Positions 7,102-16,428 are shown, counted from the stretch's first letter. The stretch: DNA of 64,000 nt from an uncultured Oscillospiraceae bacterium (GCA_900539425.1 UQBX01000005.1:1-64000), one strand, 5' to 3'. Program-made: numbers and translations. The notes: generated by a model not told the origin, from the sequence alone.

Positions 7102-9786
7102 ATGAGCGATATCAGTAAAACGATGCCCCTGTGGGGCCCGTACTCCAAAAAGTACATGGGAATTTCAAGATTGTCTGATACAGATATGTCTTCGGGCGCA
7201 AGGTTCGATTTTTCCGTTCACCCCACGGTGTGGAATTCTTCTGTTCCCGTTCCGAATGTAACTTTTCCAAGCAATTACCATCTGTGGAGCTGCAAGGGCG
7301 ATTATTCTTTCTATTCATACCGCTATGAGCTTATGTGGAAAGATATGATTTACTGTGACGTTTCATTTTCTCGTATAAATGATTCGGCGTATCTTATGCG
7401 CTGTGAATTTGTTAATAACACATCTTTAAAGCAGAATTGTATTTTAAACGGATATTCCGCAATGGAATATCCCAAGCCGCTTTTCACAAAGCTTGATACA
7501 CCCGAAAAGGCGCTTGTTATCGGCGCTAATGATTATGAGAATTATACATACGCCAATCCCCGCCCGTGGGATACGGAAAATCCGGACGGTATGGCAAAGG
7601 GCCAGTTTTCAGATTATCATTTTGTGGGCGGATTCGGCCTTGGAGACAGATGCGAGAATTATCATGTTCCTGCCCTGGGCTTAAAGCCTTTCGGCTGTGA
7701 GAAAGGGGACTGCGTTTCGTATAAGGCTGACATGAACGGTTTTGAAAATCCTGTTCTTACAGTCAGATACAGGTCAGCAACTGACGGCGATGCTCAGTTT
7801 ATGCTCAACGGCAAAGCCGTAACATTCCCGCACAGTAATGACCTTGCTTTCGTTTCTTTTGAAATCGGCAAAGCAGATGAAATTGAATTTTCAAGCCTTG
7901 GCACAGCGGGCATTGAGCTTGATGTGCTCGTTATAACAGAAAACGGAGAGCAGAGCAGTGTTTCGGCATCTCTTGAAAAGCACGGCTTTACTCCTGAAAT
8001 GGAATCAGAAAAATGCGGCAGAGGTCTGCGCTGCAAGCTTTATTACCCTGAAGCTAAGCAGACTTTCTATATTCTTACAAATAACGAAAAAACAAGAGAG
8101 AGAACTCTTGATTCAGGCTGCCTTGAGGACGCTCTTCCGAACAGACTTTCAAACGGCGACCATACTTATGACGAACTCAGACGCACATTCTCCGAAAGCT
8201 TTTCCGAAAAGAAGAGCGATGAGGGATTTTTCCACAATGTGCTTGTAAAATCAATATTCATAGACCCGAATTCAACACACATGGAGTATATGGTTGTTTC
8301 CGAAAAACCGTTTGAGCCCCTTTCAGATGACGAATATGAGGCGATTTACAAAGCGGCAAGCGCTCCGGAGGATAACGGTCTTAACAGCGACGGAAGAAAG
8401 TACACCCTTTCAACCGATATCCTTAAAGCAACACTTCTGACGAATGTGGTTTACCCCGTATATAAGCACGGCAAAAATGTTATTCACTTCACCCCCGGCA
8501 AAAGGTGGGACAGCTTTTATACATGGGACAGCGGTATCATCGGTATCGGAGTTCTTGAATTCAGCCCCGAAAAGGCAAAATACATCCTTGAAACATATCT
8601 CTCTGATGATGACAACAAGGATTTTGCTTTCCTGCTTCACGGCAGTCTTGTGCCCACTCAGTTCCCGCAGTACCTTGAAATGTTAAAACGAGCAGAAGAC
8701 AAAGAGCCTTTGTTTGCGCTCTATGATAAAATGATGCGTTATTACCGCTTCCTTGCGGGTGAAGACGGCTCCACTACCGCCAAGTTCAAAAACGGACTGC
8801 TCACTACTTATGATTACTGGTATTCCTGCTCAGGCATGGATGATTATCCCGCTCAGGTATATATGATAGACAGGCAGATGATGGATAGGATTTGTCCCTG
8901 TATCTCTACTTCTCAGATAATCCGTGCCGCAAAGATAATGAAAATGGCGGCAATTGCTTTGGGAAAACAAGAGGACGCGGACAGGCTTCAGCAAGATATA
9001 GACAGGTCAACCGCTGCTCTCAATGCTCTTGCATGGGATGAAAAGAGCGGCTATTATTCATATACCGTTTATGATAAGGACAATAATCTCTGCGCTTATC
9101 TCAGAAATGAGCAGGGCGAAAATATGAACAAGGGCATGGATGGCGTTTATCCGCTTGTTGCAGGTGCCGCAACTCCTGAAAGAGCCGCAAGGCTTCTTTC
9201 ACACATTAAAAACCCGAATGAGATGTGGAGCAAGAGCGGTATCTCCGCGGTAGATATGAGCGCGTCATATTATTTTGATGACGGCTACTGGAACGGCAAC
9301 GTATGGATGAGCCACCAGTGGTTCCTGTGGAAAACGATGTTTGACCTCGGCGAAACAGATTTTGCGTTTGAGATCGCTAAGCGTGCTCTTGATATGTGGA
9401 AGGCTGAAACCGATTTTTCATACAATACTTACGAATGTTTTGGTATTAAAACACAGCGCGGCGGCTGGTTCCATAATTTCGGCGGTCTGTCCGCTCCTAT
9501 ATGTGTATGGGCAAACGCGTATTACAAACCCGGCACGGTAACAACTGGCTTTGATGTGTGGACTGATAAACAGATCACCACTGAAAATTCCGCTGATATT
9601 GCGTTTAAATATTATGGTTCTTCAACGGCTTACACGATTCTCGTATGCCTTTCAGATAAAAAGTCCTATTGCGTAACACTTAACGGCAAAGAGATCGACT
9701 TTTCGGAACGTGAGCCGGGAATTATTGAAATAACGCTCAGTTCAAGCGTTAAAGAGGGAGAAATAAAAATTTCCCCGCGCGACTGA
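7102..9786 (+). CDS. Large predicted glycoside hydrolase, (alpha/alpha)6-barrel type (GH63/clan GH-G-like)
   Basis: An 894-aa protein without signal peptide, so probably cytoplasmic. The N-terminal ~420 residues are beta-rich and unlike anything I recognise. The C-terminal half looks like an (alpha/alpha)6 toroid: KRWDSFYTWDSGIIGIG matches the Trp-Asp region holding the acid in GH63/trehalase-like enzymes, and YYFDDGYWNGNVWMSHQW resembles the YWRGPVW-type motif near the second catalytic site. A late ECFG..T..GGWFHNFGG stretch resembles the end of that barrel. Substrate and linkage cannot be told. ATG 7102 is chosen because GAGGTG lies five bases before it and the promoter at 7040-7068 puts the transcript start just before it. 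The next gene follows after 27 bases. Confidence 0.7.
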   Translation: MSDISKTMPLWGPYSKKYMGISRLSDTDMSSGARFDFSVHPTVWNSSVPVPNVTFPSNYHLWSCKGDYSFYSYRYELMWKDMIYCDVSFSRINDSAYLMRCEFVNNTSLKQNCILNGYSAMEYPKPLFTKLDTPEKALVIGANDYENYTYANPRPWDTENPDGMAKGQFSDYHFVGGFGLGDRCENYHVPALGLKPFGCEKGDCVSYKADMNGFENPVLTVRYRSATDGDAQFMLNGKAVTFPHSNDLAFVSFEIGKADEIEFSSLGTAGIELDVLVITENGEQSSVSASLEKHGFTPEMESEKCGRGLRCKLYYPEAKQTFYILTNNEKTRERTLDSGCLEDALPNRLSNGDHTYDELRRTFSESFSEKKSDEGFFHNVLVKSIFIDPNSTHMEYMVVSEKPFEPLSDDEYEAIYKAASAPEDNGLNSDGRKYTLSTDILKATLLTNVVYPVYKHGKNVIHFTPGKRWDSFYTWDSGIIGIGVLEFSPEKAKYILETYLSDDDNKDFAFLLHGSLVPTQFPQYLEMLKRAEDKEPLFALYDKMMRYYRFLAGEDGSTTAKFKNGLLTTYDYWYSCSGMDDYPAQVYMIDRQMMDRICPCISTSQIIRAAKIMKMAAIALGKQEDADRLQQDIDRSTAALNALAWDEKSGYYSYTVYDKDNNLCAYLRNEQGENMNKGMDGVYPLVAGAATPERAARLLSHIKNPNEMWSKSGISAVDMSASYYFDDGYWNGNVWMSHQWFLWKTMFDLGETDFAFEIAKRALDMWKAETDFSYNTYECFGIKTQRGGWFHNFGGLSAPICVWANAYYKPGTVTTGFDVWTDKQITTENSADIAFKYYGSSTAYTILVCLSDKKSYCVTLNGKEIDFSEREPGIIEITLSSSVKEGEIKISPRD

Positions 9787-9813
9787 TGCGAGGAATAAAC
9801 AGGAGGTAAAATT

Positions 9814-11484
9814 ATGGCAACAAAGCTTAGCGGCAGCAACAATGAGCCGCTGAAAATTCAGGTTATAACGGATACCCACTATTATTCCAGAAAGGTAGGC
9901 ACTTCAGGAAAGGCTTACGAAAAGGCGGAGTCAAAGTCACAGATGGTGATTAAGGACAGTGATCTTGTTCTTAAAGCCGGATTTGATATGCTGTGCGAAG
10001 ATAATTCAACCGATATAGTATTGCTGTCCGGAGATACAACACATAACGGCGAGCTTGATTCTCATGCCGAATTTATAGAAATGCTTCGCGATCTTAAAAA
10101 GCGCGGCAAGCGTGTTTATGTTATAACCGCAACACATGATTTCCGTGACGGCGGCGTTACGGACGGATATGTGGGAGATGAAGCAGTTGATTATCCCGCT
10201 GTTGAGGACAGGCATGACCTCTGGGATATGTATTATGAGTTCGGCCCGAACGAGGCTATTTCATACCATAAGGAATCAATGAGCTATGTGGTTCAGCTTG
10301 CACCGGGATACCGTCTGTTTGCGCTTAATGACGATACTAACTATAAACCTGAGGGTGAGCGCGGTTCAGGATTTTCTGATGACTGTATGCAGTGGATACT
10401 TGAGCAGCTTAAAGACGCTCAGGAGCATGACCAGTATGTTATTGCAATGACTCATCACCCGATGATAGCGCCGTCACCGTTTTATGCTATTATCGGCAAA
10501 GGGGATATGCAGCGTAATCACGAAACCACAAGAGAGATATTTGCTGACGCCGGTCTTCACTGTATGATAACAGGCCATACCCATGTGCATGATATAAGCT
10601 ACATAATCAGCAAAAAAGGAAATGTGTTCTATGATATTGCCTGCGGCGCAATGATCGGATGCCCGCCTACAATGAGAACTATCACCTTTGATCCTAAAAA
10701 CTCAAAAATAGATGTTGATACAACCATCATCAAAGACGTACCGGGCCTTGATACGGGCGGAAAGCCGTTTGATGAATATATGAAAGGCTTTTTCTTCGGC
10801 ATGATATCAGAGGTCATTTGGGCAATGGGCAATGATATTGACCGCCTTGCCGAGATGACTCCGGCATTCTCTATACCCGGTGAAAAAGTTAAAAAGCTGG
10901 CGTGGCTCATAAAGCCCATAGGCAAATTCTTAAATAAACTCACTTTCAAAAAGATATGGAAGATATGTAAAAAGGAATCAGGCCTCAAAAAAGAGGATAT
11001 TGCCGATATAGCGGATAACAAGGTAGTAGATTTCATTCTTGAGCTTGTTCAGAATCTTTACTGCGGAGATTCGCCGTACGGCCCCGAAACGCGTGAGTAC
11101 AAGCTTACCTGCGCCGTTCTTAATGTTATTGATTCTTTCCTTGATACGATTCACCTTAATATAGGCAAATTCCTCAAGGGCGCTACAAGCGTAAGAAGCC
11201 TTGTTGAGCCGCTGTTGTGGAATCCCGGATATTGCGATGCTAAAGCAACACTTCCGCTTTATCCCGTTTATGACAGCGCTGAAAATGCTCCCGAGCTTGA
11301 GGATAAAAGCAGAAACTTCAAAGATCCCGTTAAAAAGAGCAAAAAGGGGCCGCTTATCCTGTTCTTGCTTATACTTGCCGTTATTGTGCTACTTGCTGTT
11401 GTAGTGGGTGTTATCGCTCTTGTAGTTTGGGCGGTAATCTCCATAATAGGTGCGGTAACGGGCGCTGTGCCGTTTTTAATGTAA
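9814..11484 (+). CDS. Calcineurin-like metallophosphoesterase with C-terminal membrane anchor
   Basis: A 556-aa protein. The phosphoesterase domain (about 14-290) shows DTH at 20-22, GDTTHNGE at 73-80, THHP at 213-216 and GHTH at 254-257. The usual GN(H/D) motif is replaced by A-T-H-D at 106-109, so the asparagine metal ligand is missing while the histidine is kept. A middle region of unknown fold follows. The last ~50 residues contain a long hydrophobic stretch (about 518-552) preceded by Lys residues, a tail anchor that would leave the enzyme facing the cytoplasm. GGAGG precedes the ATG. It is 27 bases after the glycosidase gene, so the products probably act on related glycan-phosphate or envelope substrates (inference). 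Confidence 0.82.
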   Translation: MATKLSGSNNEPLKIQVITDTHYYSRKVGTSGKAYEKAESKSQMVIKDSDLVLKAGFDMLCEDNSTDIVLLSGDTTHNGELDSHAEFIEMLRDLKKRGKRVYVITATHDFRDGGVTDGYVGDEAVDYPAVEDRHDLWDMYYEFGPNEAISYHKESMSYVVQLAPGYRLFALNDDTNYKPEGERGSGFSDDCMQWILEQLKDAQEHDQYVIAMTHHPMIAPSPFYAIIGKGDMQRNHETTREIFADAGLHCMITGHTHVHDISYIISKKGNVFYDIACGAMIGCPPTMRTITFDPKNSKIDVDTTIIKDVPGLDTGGKPFDEYMKGFFFGMISEVIWAMGNDIDRLAEMTPAFSIPGEKVKKLAWLIKPIGKFLNKLTFKKIWKICKKESGLKKEDIADIADNKVVDFILELVQNLYCGDSPYGPETREYKLTCAVLNVIDSFLDTIHLNIGKFLKGATSVRSLVEPLLWNPGYCDAKATLPLYPVYDSAENAPELEDKSRNFKDPVKKSKKGPLILFLLILAVIVLLAVVVGVIALVVWAVISIIGAVTGAVPFLM

Positions 11485-11509
11485 ATGTTAATAAAATATA
11501 AATTTTTTC

Positions 11510-11538
11510 TTGCATAGAGGCATTCTATTTGCTATACT
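11510..11538 (+). promoter_or_regulatory. Sigma-A promoter before the GtrA-like gene
   Basis: TTGCAT (11510-11515), a 17-base spacer and TATACT (11533-11538), 58 bases before the start codon. It suggests the GtrA-like gene can be transcribed apart from the two genes upstream. Confidence 0.65.
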
Positions 11539-11596
11539 AAAATAGATAAGCGCCTGCAGGATAGCAGCGCAATTTTTGATTTAAGGAGTAAAAATT

Positions 11597-12250
11597 ATGG
11601 CAGATGAAAAGAAAAAATTCAGCCTCAGCGGTATAGACAATGCCGCAGAGGAAAAAGGTTCTTTTATGAAGACCCTTTGGCAAATTCTGAAATTCCTTGT
11701 TGTTTCAGGACTTGTAACAATAATCCAGCTCGTTCTTGCAAACGTACTTCCGCTTATTTTTGACAGTGTAACGGCAACACTTCCTGCATTTCTTCAGGGC
11801 ATTTTTGCGCCGAACACTATTTTTGACGCAACTACTGCAGAAGGTCTTGAGCAGATAAGCAAATACGTTGTAGGCGGCACTGTAGAAAACGGTGTTGTTG
11901 TAGGCGGCGTAGTTACTTGGGGTTATCTTCTTCCTTTCTTCCTTTCAAACCTGATTGCAAACATCTACGGCTTCTATCAGAATAAAAAGACCACATTCAA
12001 ATCAGATGCTCCGTGGTATAATTTTGCTATCTACATAGTTCTTATGATCGCTCTTATCCTTTTCTCAACATGGCTTCAGGGCTGGGTTGTAGGAGTTATC
12101 GCAAAGGTAGACTGGGCTTGGCTTCAGGCTCTTTCAAGAACGATTGCAAGCCTTGCAGCAGGTCTTGTTCAGATGCTTGTACTTTTCCCGATGGAAAAAT
12201 TCGTTCTCCTCAAAGAAAAGAAAAAGGACGAAGCAGAAGCTCAGAACTAA
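11597..12250 (+). CDS. GtrA-like multi-pass membrane protein
   Basis: A 217-aa membrane protein with four main hydrophobic segments. The KFLVVSGLVTIIQLVL stretch and the FLSNLIANIYGFYQNKKTTFKS stretch are hallmarks of the GtrA family, whose members move polyprenyl-phosphate sugars across the membrane or assist such steps. An extra ~50-residue loop between helices 1 and 2 and a Lys/Glu-rich C-terminal tail are unusual compared with the ~130-aa canonical proteins. AAGGAG precedes the ATG. It follows the glycosidase and phosphoesterase genes on the same strand with its own promoter. A role in glycan or envelope metabolism is likely; the substrate is unknown. Confidence 0.72.
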   Translation: MADEKKKFSLSGIDNAAEEKGSFMKTLWQILKFLVVSGLVTIIQLVLANVLPLIFDSVTATLPAFLQGIFAPNTIFDATTAEGLEQISKYVVGGTVENGVVVGGVVTWGYLLPFFLSNLIANIYGFYQNKKTTFKSDAPWYNFAIYIVLMIALILFSTWLQGWVVGVIAKVDWAWLQALSRTIASLAAGLVQMLVLFPMEKFVLLKEKKKDEAEAQN

Positions 12251-12280
12251 TTTCTTTTCCTGTATTTTGTTAATTAAAGT

Positions 12281-12316
12281 AAAAGCGCTTTTGCCGTTAG
12301 GCAAAGGCGCTTTTTT
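12281..12316 (+). terminator. Terminator after the GtrA-like gene
   Basis: Stem AAAGCGC(T)TTTGCC / GGCAAA(G)GCGCTTT around a GTTA loop, followed by a T-run ending at 12316. Confidence 0.85.
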
Positions 12317-12365
12317 ATGCTGTAAAATTTTATATATTCTGTTTTTTGTATGTTTTCAAGAAATA

Positions 12366-12397
12366 AAAAGCACCCTGCTTTATAGGCAGGGTGTTTT
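12366..12397 (-). terminator. Terminator of the metG-tatD operon (bidirectional)
   Basis: Stem CACCCTGC / GCAGGGTG with loop TTTATAG. A-rich left flank and T-rich right flank let it work on both strands; on the minus strand it ends tatD directly after its stop codon. Confidence 0.82.
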
Positions 12398-12399
12398 AA

Positions 12400-13167
12400 T
12401 TAATCAAGCTCATATAGTCTTCTTGCATTTTGAGCCGTGATGTCAAGCAGTTCCTGAGCTGAAATTCCAAGCTCTTCGCCAAGCCGTTCGGCTATATGCG
12501 GTATCAGGCTGCTGTCATTGCGCTTTCCGCGGCAAGGCACGGGCGCAAGATACGGGCAGTCTGTTTCAAGTACAAGCCTTTCAATAGGAATAGCTTTTGC
12601 CGCTTCAATGCTTTTACGCGCGTTCTTGAATGTGGCAACGCCGTTCAGCCCTATATACATTCCCATTTTAACTATCTCTTTTGCAGTTTCGGCAGAGCCG
12701 GAAAAGCAGTGCAAAACACCTTTGGGATTGTATTGTTTCAGAATATCAAGCGTGTCTGCGTGTGCTTCACGGTCATGAACTATAACGGGCATGTTCAGTT
12801 CGTTTGCAAGTGCGCACTGCGCGGCAAAAAATTCTTTTTGCACTTCTTTGGATGATGCCATCCAGTGATAATCAAGTCCTATTTCACCTATAGCAACGCA
12901 TTTTTTATGCTTAGCGTATTCCTTAATAATCTCCAGATCTTCAATTTTAAGACCTTCAAGGTTTTCAGGGTGCAGACCGGCGGCAAAATATACATAATCG
13001 TATTTTTCAGCCAGCGCGGCATCAAATTGTGTTGTTTCAAGGTCACAGCCGCAGCTTACAACAGCGCACACGCCTTTTTCAGGCAGGCTTCTCAAAAGTT
13101 CATCCCTGTCGGGGTCAAACTGTCCGTCATCATAATGGCTGTGAGTATCAAAAATATTTTTATACAT
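12400..13167 (-). CDS. tatD: TatD-family metal-dependent deoxyribonuclease
   Basis: A 255-aa TIM-barrel hydrolase. Motifs are FDTHSHYDD at the N terminus, AIGEIGLDYHW, PVIVHDREA, GVLHCFSG and LVLETDCPYLAP, in the family order and with all metal ligands. Members act as 3'-5' exonucleases or D-aminoacyl-tRNA-related hydrolases. It starts 11 bases after metG ends, a pairing that is common in Firmicutes. Confidence 0.95.
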   Translation of the reverse strand: MYKNIFDTHSHYDDGQFDPDRDELLRSLPEKGVCAVVSCGCDLETTQFDAALAEKYDYVYFAAGLHPENLEGLKIEDLEIIKEYAKHKKCVAIGEIGLDYHWMASSKEVQKEFFAAQCALANELNMPVIVHDREAHADTLDILKQYNPKGVLHCFSGSAETAKEIVKMGMYIGLNGVATFKNARKSIEAAKAIPIERLVLETDCPYLAPVPCRGKRNDSSLIPHIAERLGEELGISAQELLDITAQNARRLYELD

Positions 13168-13178
13168 ATTATATATGA

Positions 13179-15134
13179 TTATCTCAGGCGCATTCCCGGC
13201 TCAAGACCGTCTGCAAACATAACTTTTACGCCGCCGTCGGCAGTGTCAGCCGCAAGCAGCATTCCGTAGCTCATCTCGCCGCAAAGCTTTGCAGGCTTCA
13301 GATTTGCAACTATGATTACGGTCTTGCCGATAAGGTCTTCAGGCTTATACCACTGTGAAATACCTGAAACTATCTGCCTTTTTTCCTCACTGCCGTCATC
13401 AACTATCAGCTTCAGCAGTTTTTTTGCTTTTTTTATAGGCTCGCATTCAAGTATTTTTGCCGCTTTAAGCTCAACCTTTGCAAAATCGTCAAAGGCTATC
13501 TCTGGCATTTTTTCTTCTTCGCTTTCGCCCTGAGCCTCTTTCTCCGCCTCTTTCATCTGCTTTTCAATAAGGGCGTTGAGTTCGTCTATCTCTTTATCAG
13601 CGTCTATTCTTGGGAAAAGGGGAGCTCCTTTCTTAACGGTTACATCAAGCGGAAGCACACCGATTTTTCCGGCGTTTTCATAAGTGATAAGGGCTTCATC
13701 TGCACCTATCTGTTCCCATACCTTGGGCATTGTTGTAGGCATAAAGCAGGAAAGCAGTGTTGTGCATATCCTTATGGTTTCAAGCAGATTGTAGAGTACG
13801 CTTGCAAGACGTGCTTTTTTGCTTTCGTCCTTGCCCAAAATCCACGGAGTGGTCTCGTCAATATATTTGTTTGCTCTTGAAATAACTTTGAATATTTCTG
13901 CAAGAGCGTTGTTTATCTGTGTTTCGTCAATATAGCTGTCCGTCTTACCTCTGAGCGCAAGAGCCATATCAAGAAGTTCATTATCAACAGGCTCTGCTTC
14001 TCTTTCAGCGGGAAGTGTGCCGCCAAAATACTTTTCAACCATCGCAACTGTTCTGGAAACAAGGTTTCCGAGGTCGTTTGCAAGGTCTGAATTAATTCTG
14101 TTGATCATTATCTCGTTTGAGAAAGAGCTGTCAGCTCCAAGTGCCATTTCACGCAGAATGTGGTATCTGATAGCGTCACTGCCGTATCTTTCGCCAAGCA
14201 CGAACGGGTCAACTACATTGCCTATGGATTTGCTCATTTTCTGGCCGTTGAAAGTTATCCAGCCGTGAACGGCAAGATGCTTCGGAAGGGGCAGATCAAG
14301 TGCCATAAGCATTGCAGGCCAGATTATTGCGTGGAAACGCATAATGTCTTTTGCAACCATATGCACGTCAGCCGGCCAGTATTTCTCAAATTCATTATAT
14401 TTTTCATTTCTGTAGCCCAGTGCGCTGATATAGTTTGAAAGAGCGTCAACCCATACATATACAACGTGCTTTTCGTCAAACGTAACGGGGATTCCCCATG
14501 TAAAAGACGTTCTTGAAACACACAGATCCTCAAGACCCGGTTTTATGAAATTGTTAACAAGCTCATATGCTCTTGTTTTAGGCTGCAGATAATCAGTTTC
14601 CGTAAGCAGCTTTTCAATGCGGTCTGCAAACGGAGCCATTTTGAAGAAATATGCTTCTTCGGAAGCCTCGGTAACCTCTCTGCCGCATTCGGGGCATTTG
14701 CCGTCTATAAGCTGGCTGTCCGTCCAGAAGCTTTCACACGGCGTGCAGTATTTGCCTTTGTATTCGCCTTTGTAGATGTATCCTTTATCGTACAGTTCCT
14801 TGAATATCTTCTGAACCGTCTCTACATGGTAGTCGTCAGTTGTGCGGATATATCTGTCATAGCTGATGTTCATGTATTCCCACAGCTTTTTGAATACGGC
14901 AACCTTTTCATCTACGTACTCTTTGGGAGTAACGCCTTTGTCTGCCGCTTTCTGCTCTATTTTAAGGCCGTGCTCATCCGTTCCCGTAAGGAACATTACG
15001 TCTTTGCCCTGAAGCCTTTTATACCTCGCAATGGAATCGCAGGCAACAGTTGTGTAGCAATGCCCTATGTGCGGATTTCCGGAGGGGTAGTAAATGGGCG
15101 TTGTTATATAGAATTTTTCTTTTTCTTCTGCCAT
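13179..15134 (-). CDS. metG: Methionyl-tRNA synthetase with C-terminal tRNA-binding domain
   Basis: A 651-aa class I aminoacyl-tRNA synthetase that charges tRNA-Met. The signature HIGH is at 22-25 (PHIGH), the zinc knuckle region reads CTPCESF...CPECGREV, and the KMSKS loop (GQKMSKSIGN) is near residue 300. The C-terminal ~105 residues form an EMAP/Trbp111-like tRNA-binding domain (VELKAAKILECEPI...), the long bacterial form. The ATG is preceded by AAGGAGA. It lies 19 bases after the PepSY-like gene and 11 bases before tatD. No T-box leader is visible directly in front of it. Confidence 0.97.
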   Translation of the reverse strand: MAEEKEKFYITTPIYYPSGNPHIGHCYTTVACDSIARYKRLQGKDVMFLTGTDEHGLKIEQKAADKGVTPKEYVDEKVAVFKKLWEYMNISYDRYIRTTDDYHVETVQKIFKELYDKGYIYKGEYKGKYCTPCESFWTDSQLIDGKCPECGREVTEASEEAYFFKMAPFADRIEKLLTETDYLQPKTRAYELVNNFIKPGLEDLCVSRTSFTWGIPVTFDEKHVVYVWVDALSNYISALGYRNEKYNEFEKYWPADVHMVAKDIMRFHAIIWPAMLMALDLPLPKHLAVHGWITFNGQKMSKSIGNVVDPFVLGERYGSDAIRYHILREMALGADSSFSNEIMINRINSDLANDLGNLVSRTVAMVEKYFGGTLPAEREAEPVDNELLDMALALRGKTDSYIDETQINNALAEIFKVISRANKYIDETTPWILGKDESKKARLASVLYNLLETIRICTTLLSCFMPTTMPKVWEQIGADEALITYENAGKIGVLPLDVTVKKGAPLFPRIDADKEIDELNALIEKQMKEAEKEAQGESEEEKMPEIAFDDFAKVELKAAKILECEPIKKAKKLLKLIVDDGSEEKRQIVSGISQWYKPEDLIGKTVIIVANLKPAKLCGEMSYGMLLAADTADGGVKVMFADGLEPGMRLR

Positions 15135-15153
15135 TCTTACATCTCCTTATTTG

Positions 15154-15633
15154 TTATACAAGAGAAAACTGTGTTTTTGCGCCCGTCTCTTTTATGGTTT
15201 CCTCTGCCTGCCCTGTTGAAAGGTCAACGGCAACGGATGCAAATTTTTCTCCGTCAATATTTACCGAAAAATAGTTCAGTCCGTTTTCTTCAACGGTGCT
15301 GTTTATCTCATATTTATCTCCGTAGTGGATCTGCAGTGCGTCCATTGCCTCTTTTACTGTAAGCGGCAAATTGTAATTATCAACTTTCACTGTAGTATCC
15401 TTGCGTGTTGTTTCCTGAGTGGTGCTTTCCTCGGTAGTCTGCTCTGCTGCAGTGGTGCTGCTTGTGGTTTCGCTTTTGCTTTCTGTTTCGGAAACCTGCA
15501 AAGTCTGAGTTTGGCTCTCAGTCTGAGTTTTGTCTGCGGAGTCTGATGAAAAATAGACCCACGCTATAATTCCGATTATTGCAGCAACGGCAATTATAAA
15601 AACCGCTGTTGCCGCTTTTTTGCCTTTGCTCAT
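15154..15633 (-). CDS. Membrane-anchored protein with Ser/Thr-rich linker and PepSY-like C-terminal domain
   Basis: A 159-aa protein: a Lys-rich start, one transmembrane segment (about 8-28), a Ser/Thr/Gln/Glu-rich linker (about 30-85) and a compact C-terminal domain. The end, LNYFSVNIDGEKFASVAVDLSTGQAEE, resembles the PepSY fold, where a strand is followed by a V-D-x-x-T-G turn. This would place the domain outside the membrane. The function is unknown; PepSY domains often inhibit peptidases. It lies between nagB (32 bases) and metG (19 bases) on the same strand. Confidence 0.7.
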   Translation of the reverse strand: MSKGKKAATAVFIIAVAAIIGIIAWVYFSSDSADKTQTESQTQTLQVSETESKSETTSSTTAAEQTTEESTTQETTRKDTTVKVDNYNLPLTVKEAMDALQIHYGDKYEINSTVEENGLNYFSVNIDGEKFASVAVDLSTGQAEETIKETGAKTQFSLV

Positions 15634-15665
15634 ATTATATCACCTTCAATTAATGCGTAATGCGC

Positions 15666-16391
15666 TTAAATAAGTGATGCCGCAGCCTTGTCCAGCATAA
15701 GAGTAACATCCTTATGGAACTGAAGCACGGAAGCGGGGCACATGGGTGTAACATTTCCGTCAATGAGCTGCTTTATTGCTTTTGCCTTATTTTCACCGAT
15801 TGCAATGATAAGTATCTTCTTTGCCTGCATAATGGAACCGATACCCATTGTAACAGCCTGTGTGGGAACCTCTTCAATGGATTTAAAGAAACGGCTGTTG
15901 TCTTTTACCGTGCTCTCTTTAAGAGTTACAACATGGCTCCAGCGCTGGAAACAGTCAGCAGGCTCGTTAAACGCAATATGACCGTTTGAACCTATACCAA
16001 GCAGCTGAATATCAATTCCGCCTGCCGCTTTAATTTTCTTTTCATATCTGCGGCATTCCTCTTCCGGGTCTTCAGCATTTCCGTCAAGGAAGTTTATGTT
16101 TTCCTCAGGAATGTTGATATGGTCAAAAAGATTCTCATGCATAAAGCTGTGATAAGAATTCTTGTCATTCACGTCAAGGTTAACGTATTCGTCAAGGTTA
16201 AAAGTTGTAACTTTGGAAAAATCAACGATGCCTTTTTTGTAAAGCTCTATCATCTGGCTGTATGGTTTCAGAGGAGTTGAGCCCGTTGCAAGACCGAGTA
16301 TGCTGTCCGGCTTCTGTAAAACCTGGCCGCACATGTAGTTGCCGGCGGCAATTCCTATCTGTTCCTCATTGTCGTAAATAAGTACATTCAT
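15666..16391 (-). CDS. nagB: Glucosamine-6-phosphate deaminase
   Basis: A 241-aa enzyme converting glucosamine 6-phosphate to fructose 6-phosphate and ammonia, in amino-sugar catabolism. Motifs: GLATGSTPLKPY for phosphate binding, FNLDEYVNL (general base Asp), LGIGSNGHIAFNEP (catalytic Asp/His region) and a C-terminal MLDKAAASLI. Length fits the Bacillus-type monomer. AAGGAGG lies before the ATG and a strong promoter at 16429-16456 drives it. No nagA or PTS gene is nearby. Confidence 0.96.
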   Translation of the reverse strand: MNVLIYDNEEQIGIAAGNYMCGQVLQKPDSILGLATGSTPLKPYSQMIELYKKGIVDFSKVTTFNLDEYVNLDVNDKNSYHSFMHENLFDHINIPEENINFLDGNAEDPEEECRRYEKKIKAAGGIDIQLLGIGSNGHIAFNEPADCFQRWSHVVTLKESTVKDNSRFFKSIEEVPTQAVTMGIGSIMQAKKILIIAIGENKAKAIKQLIDGNVTPMCPASVLQFHKDVTLMLDKAAASLI

Positions 16392-16428
16392 GATCTGTAC
16401 CTCCTTAGTATTTATCTTAATTATTAAT

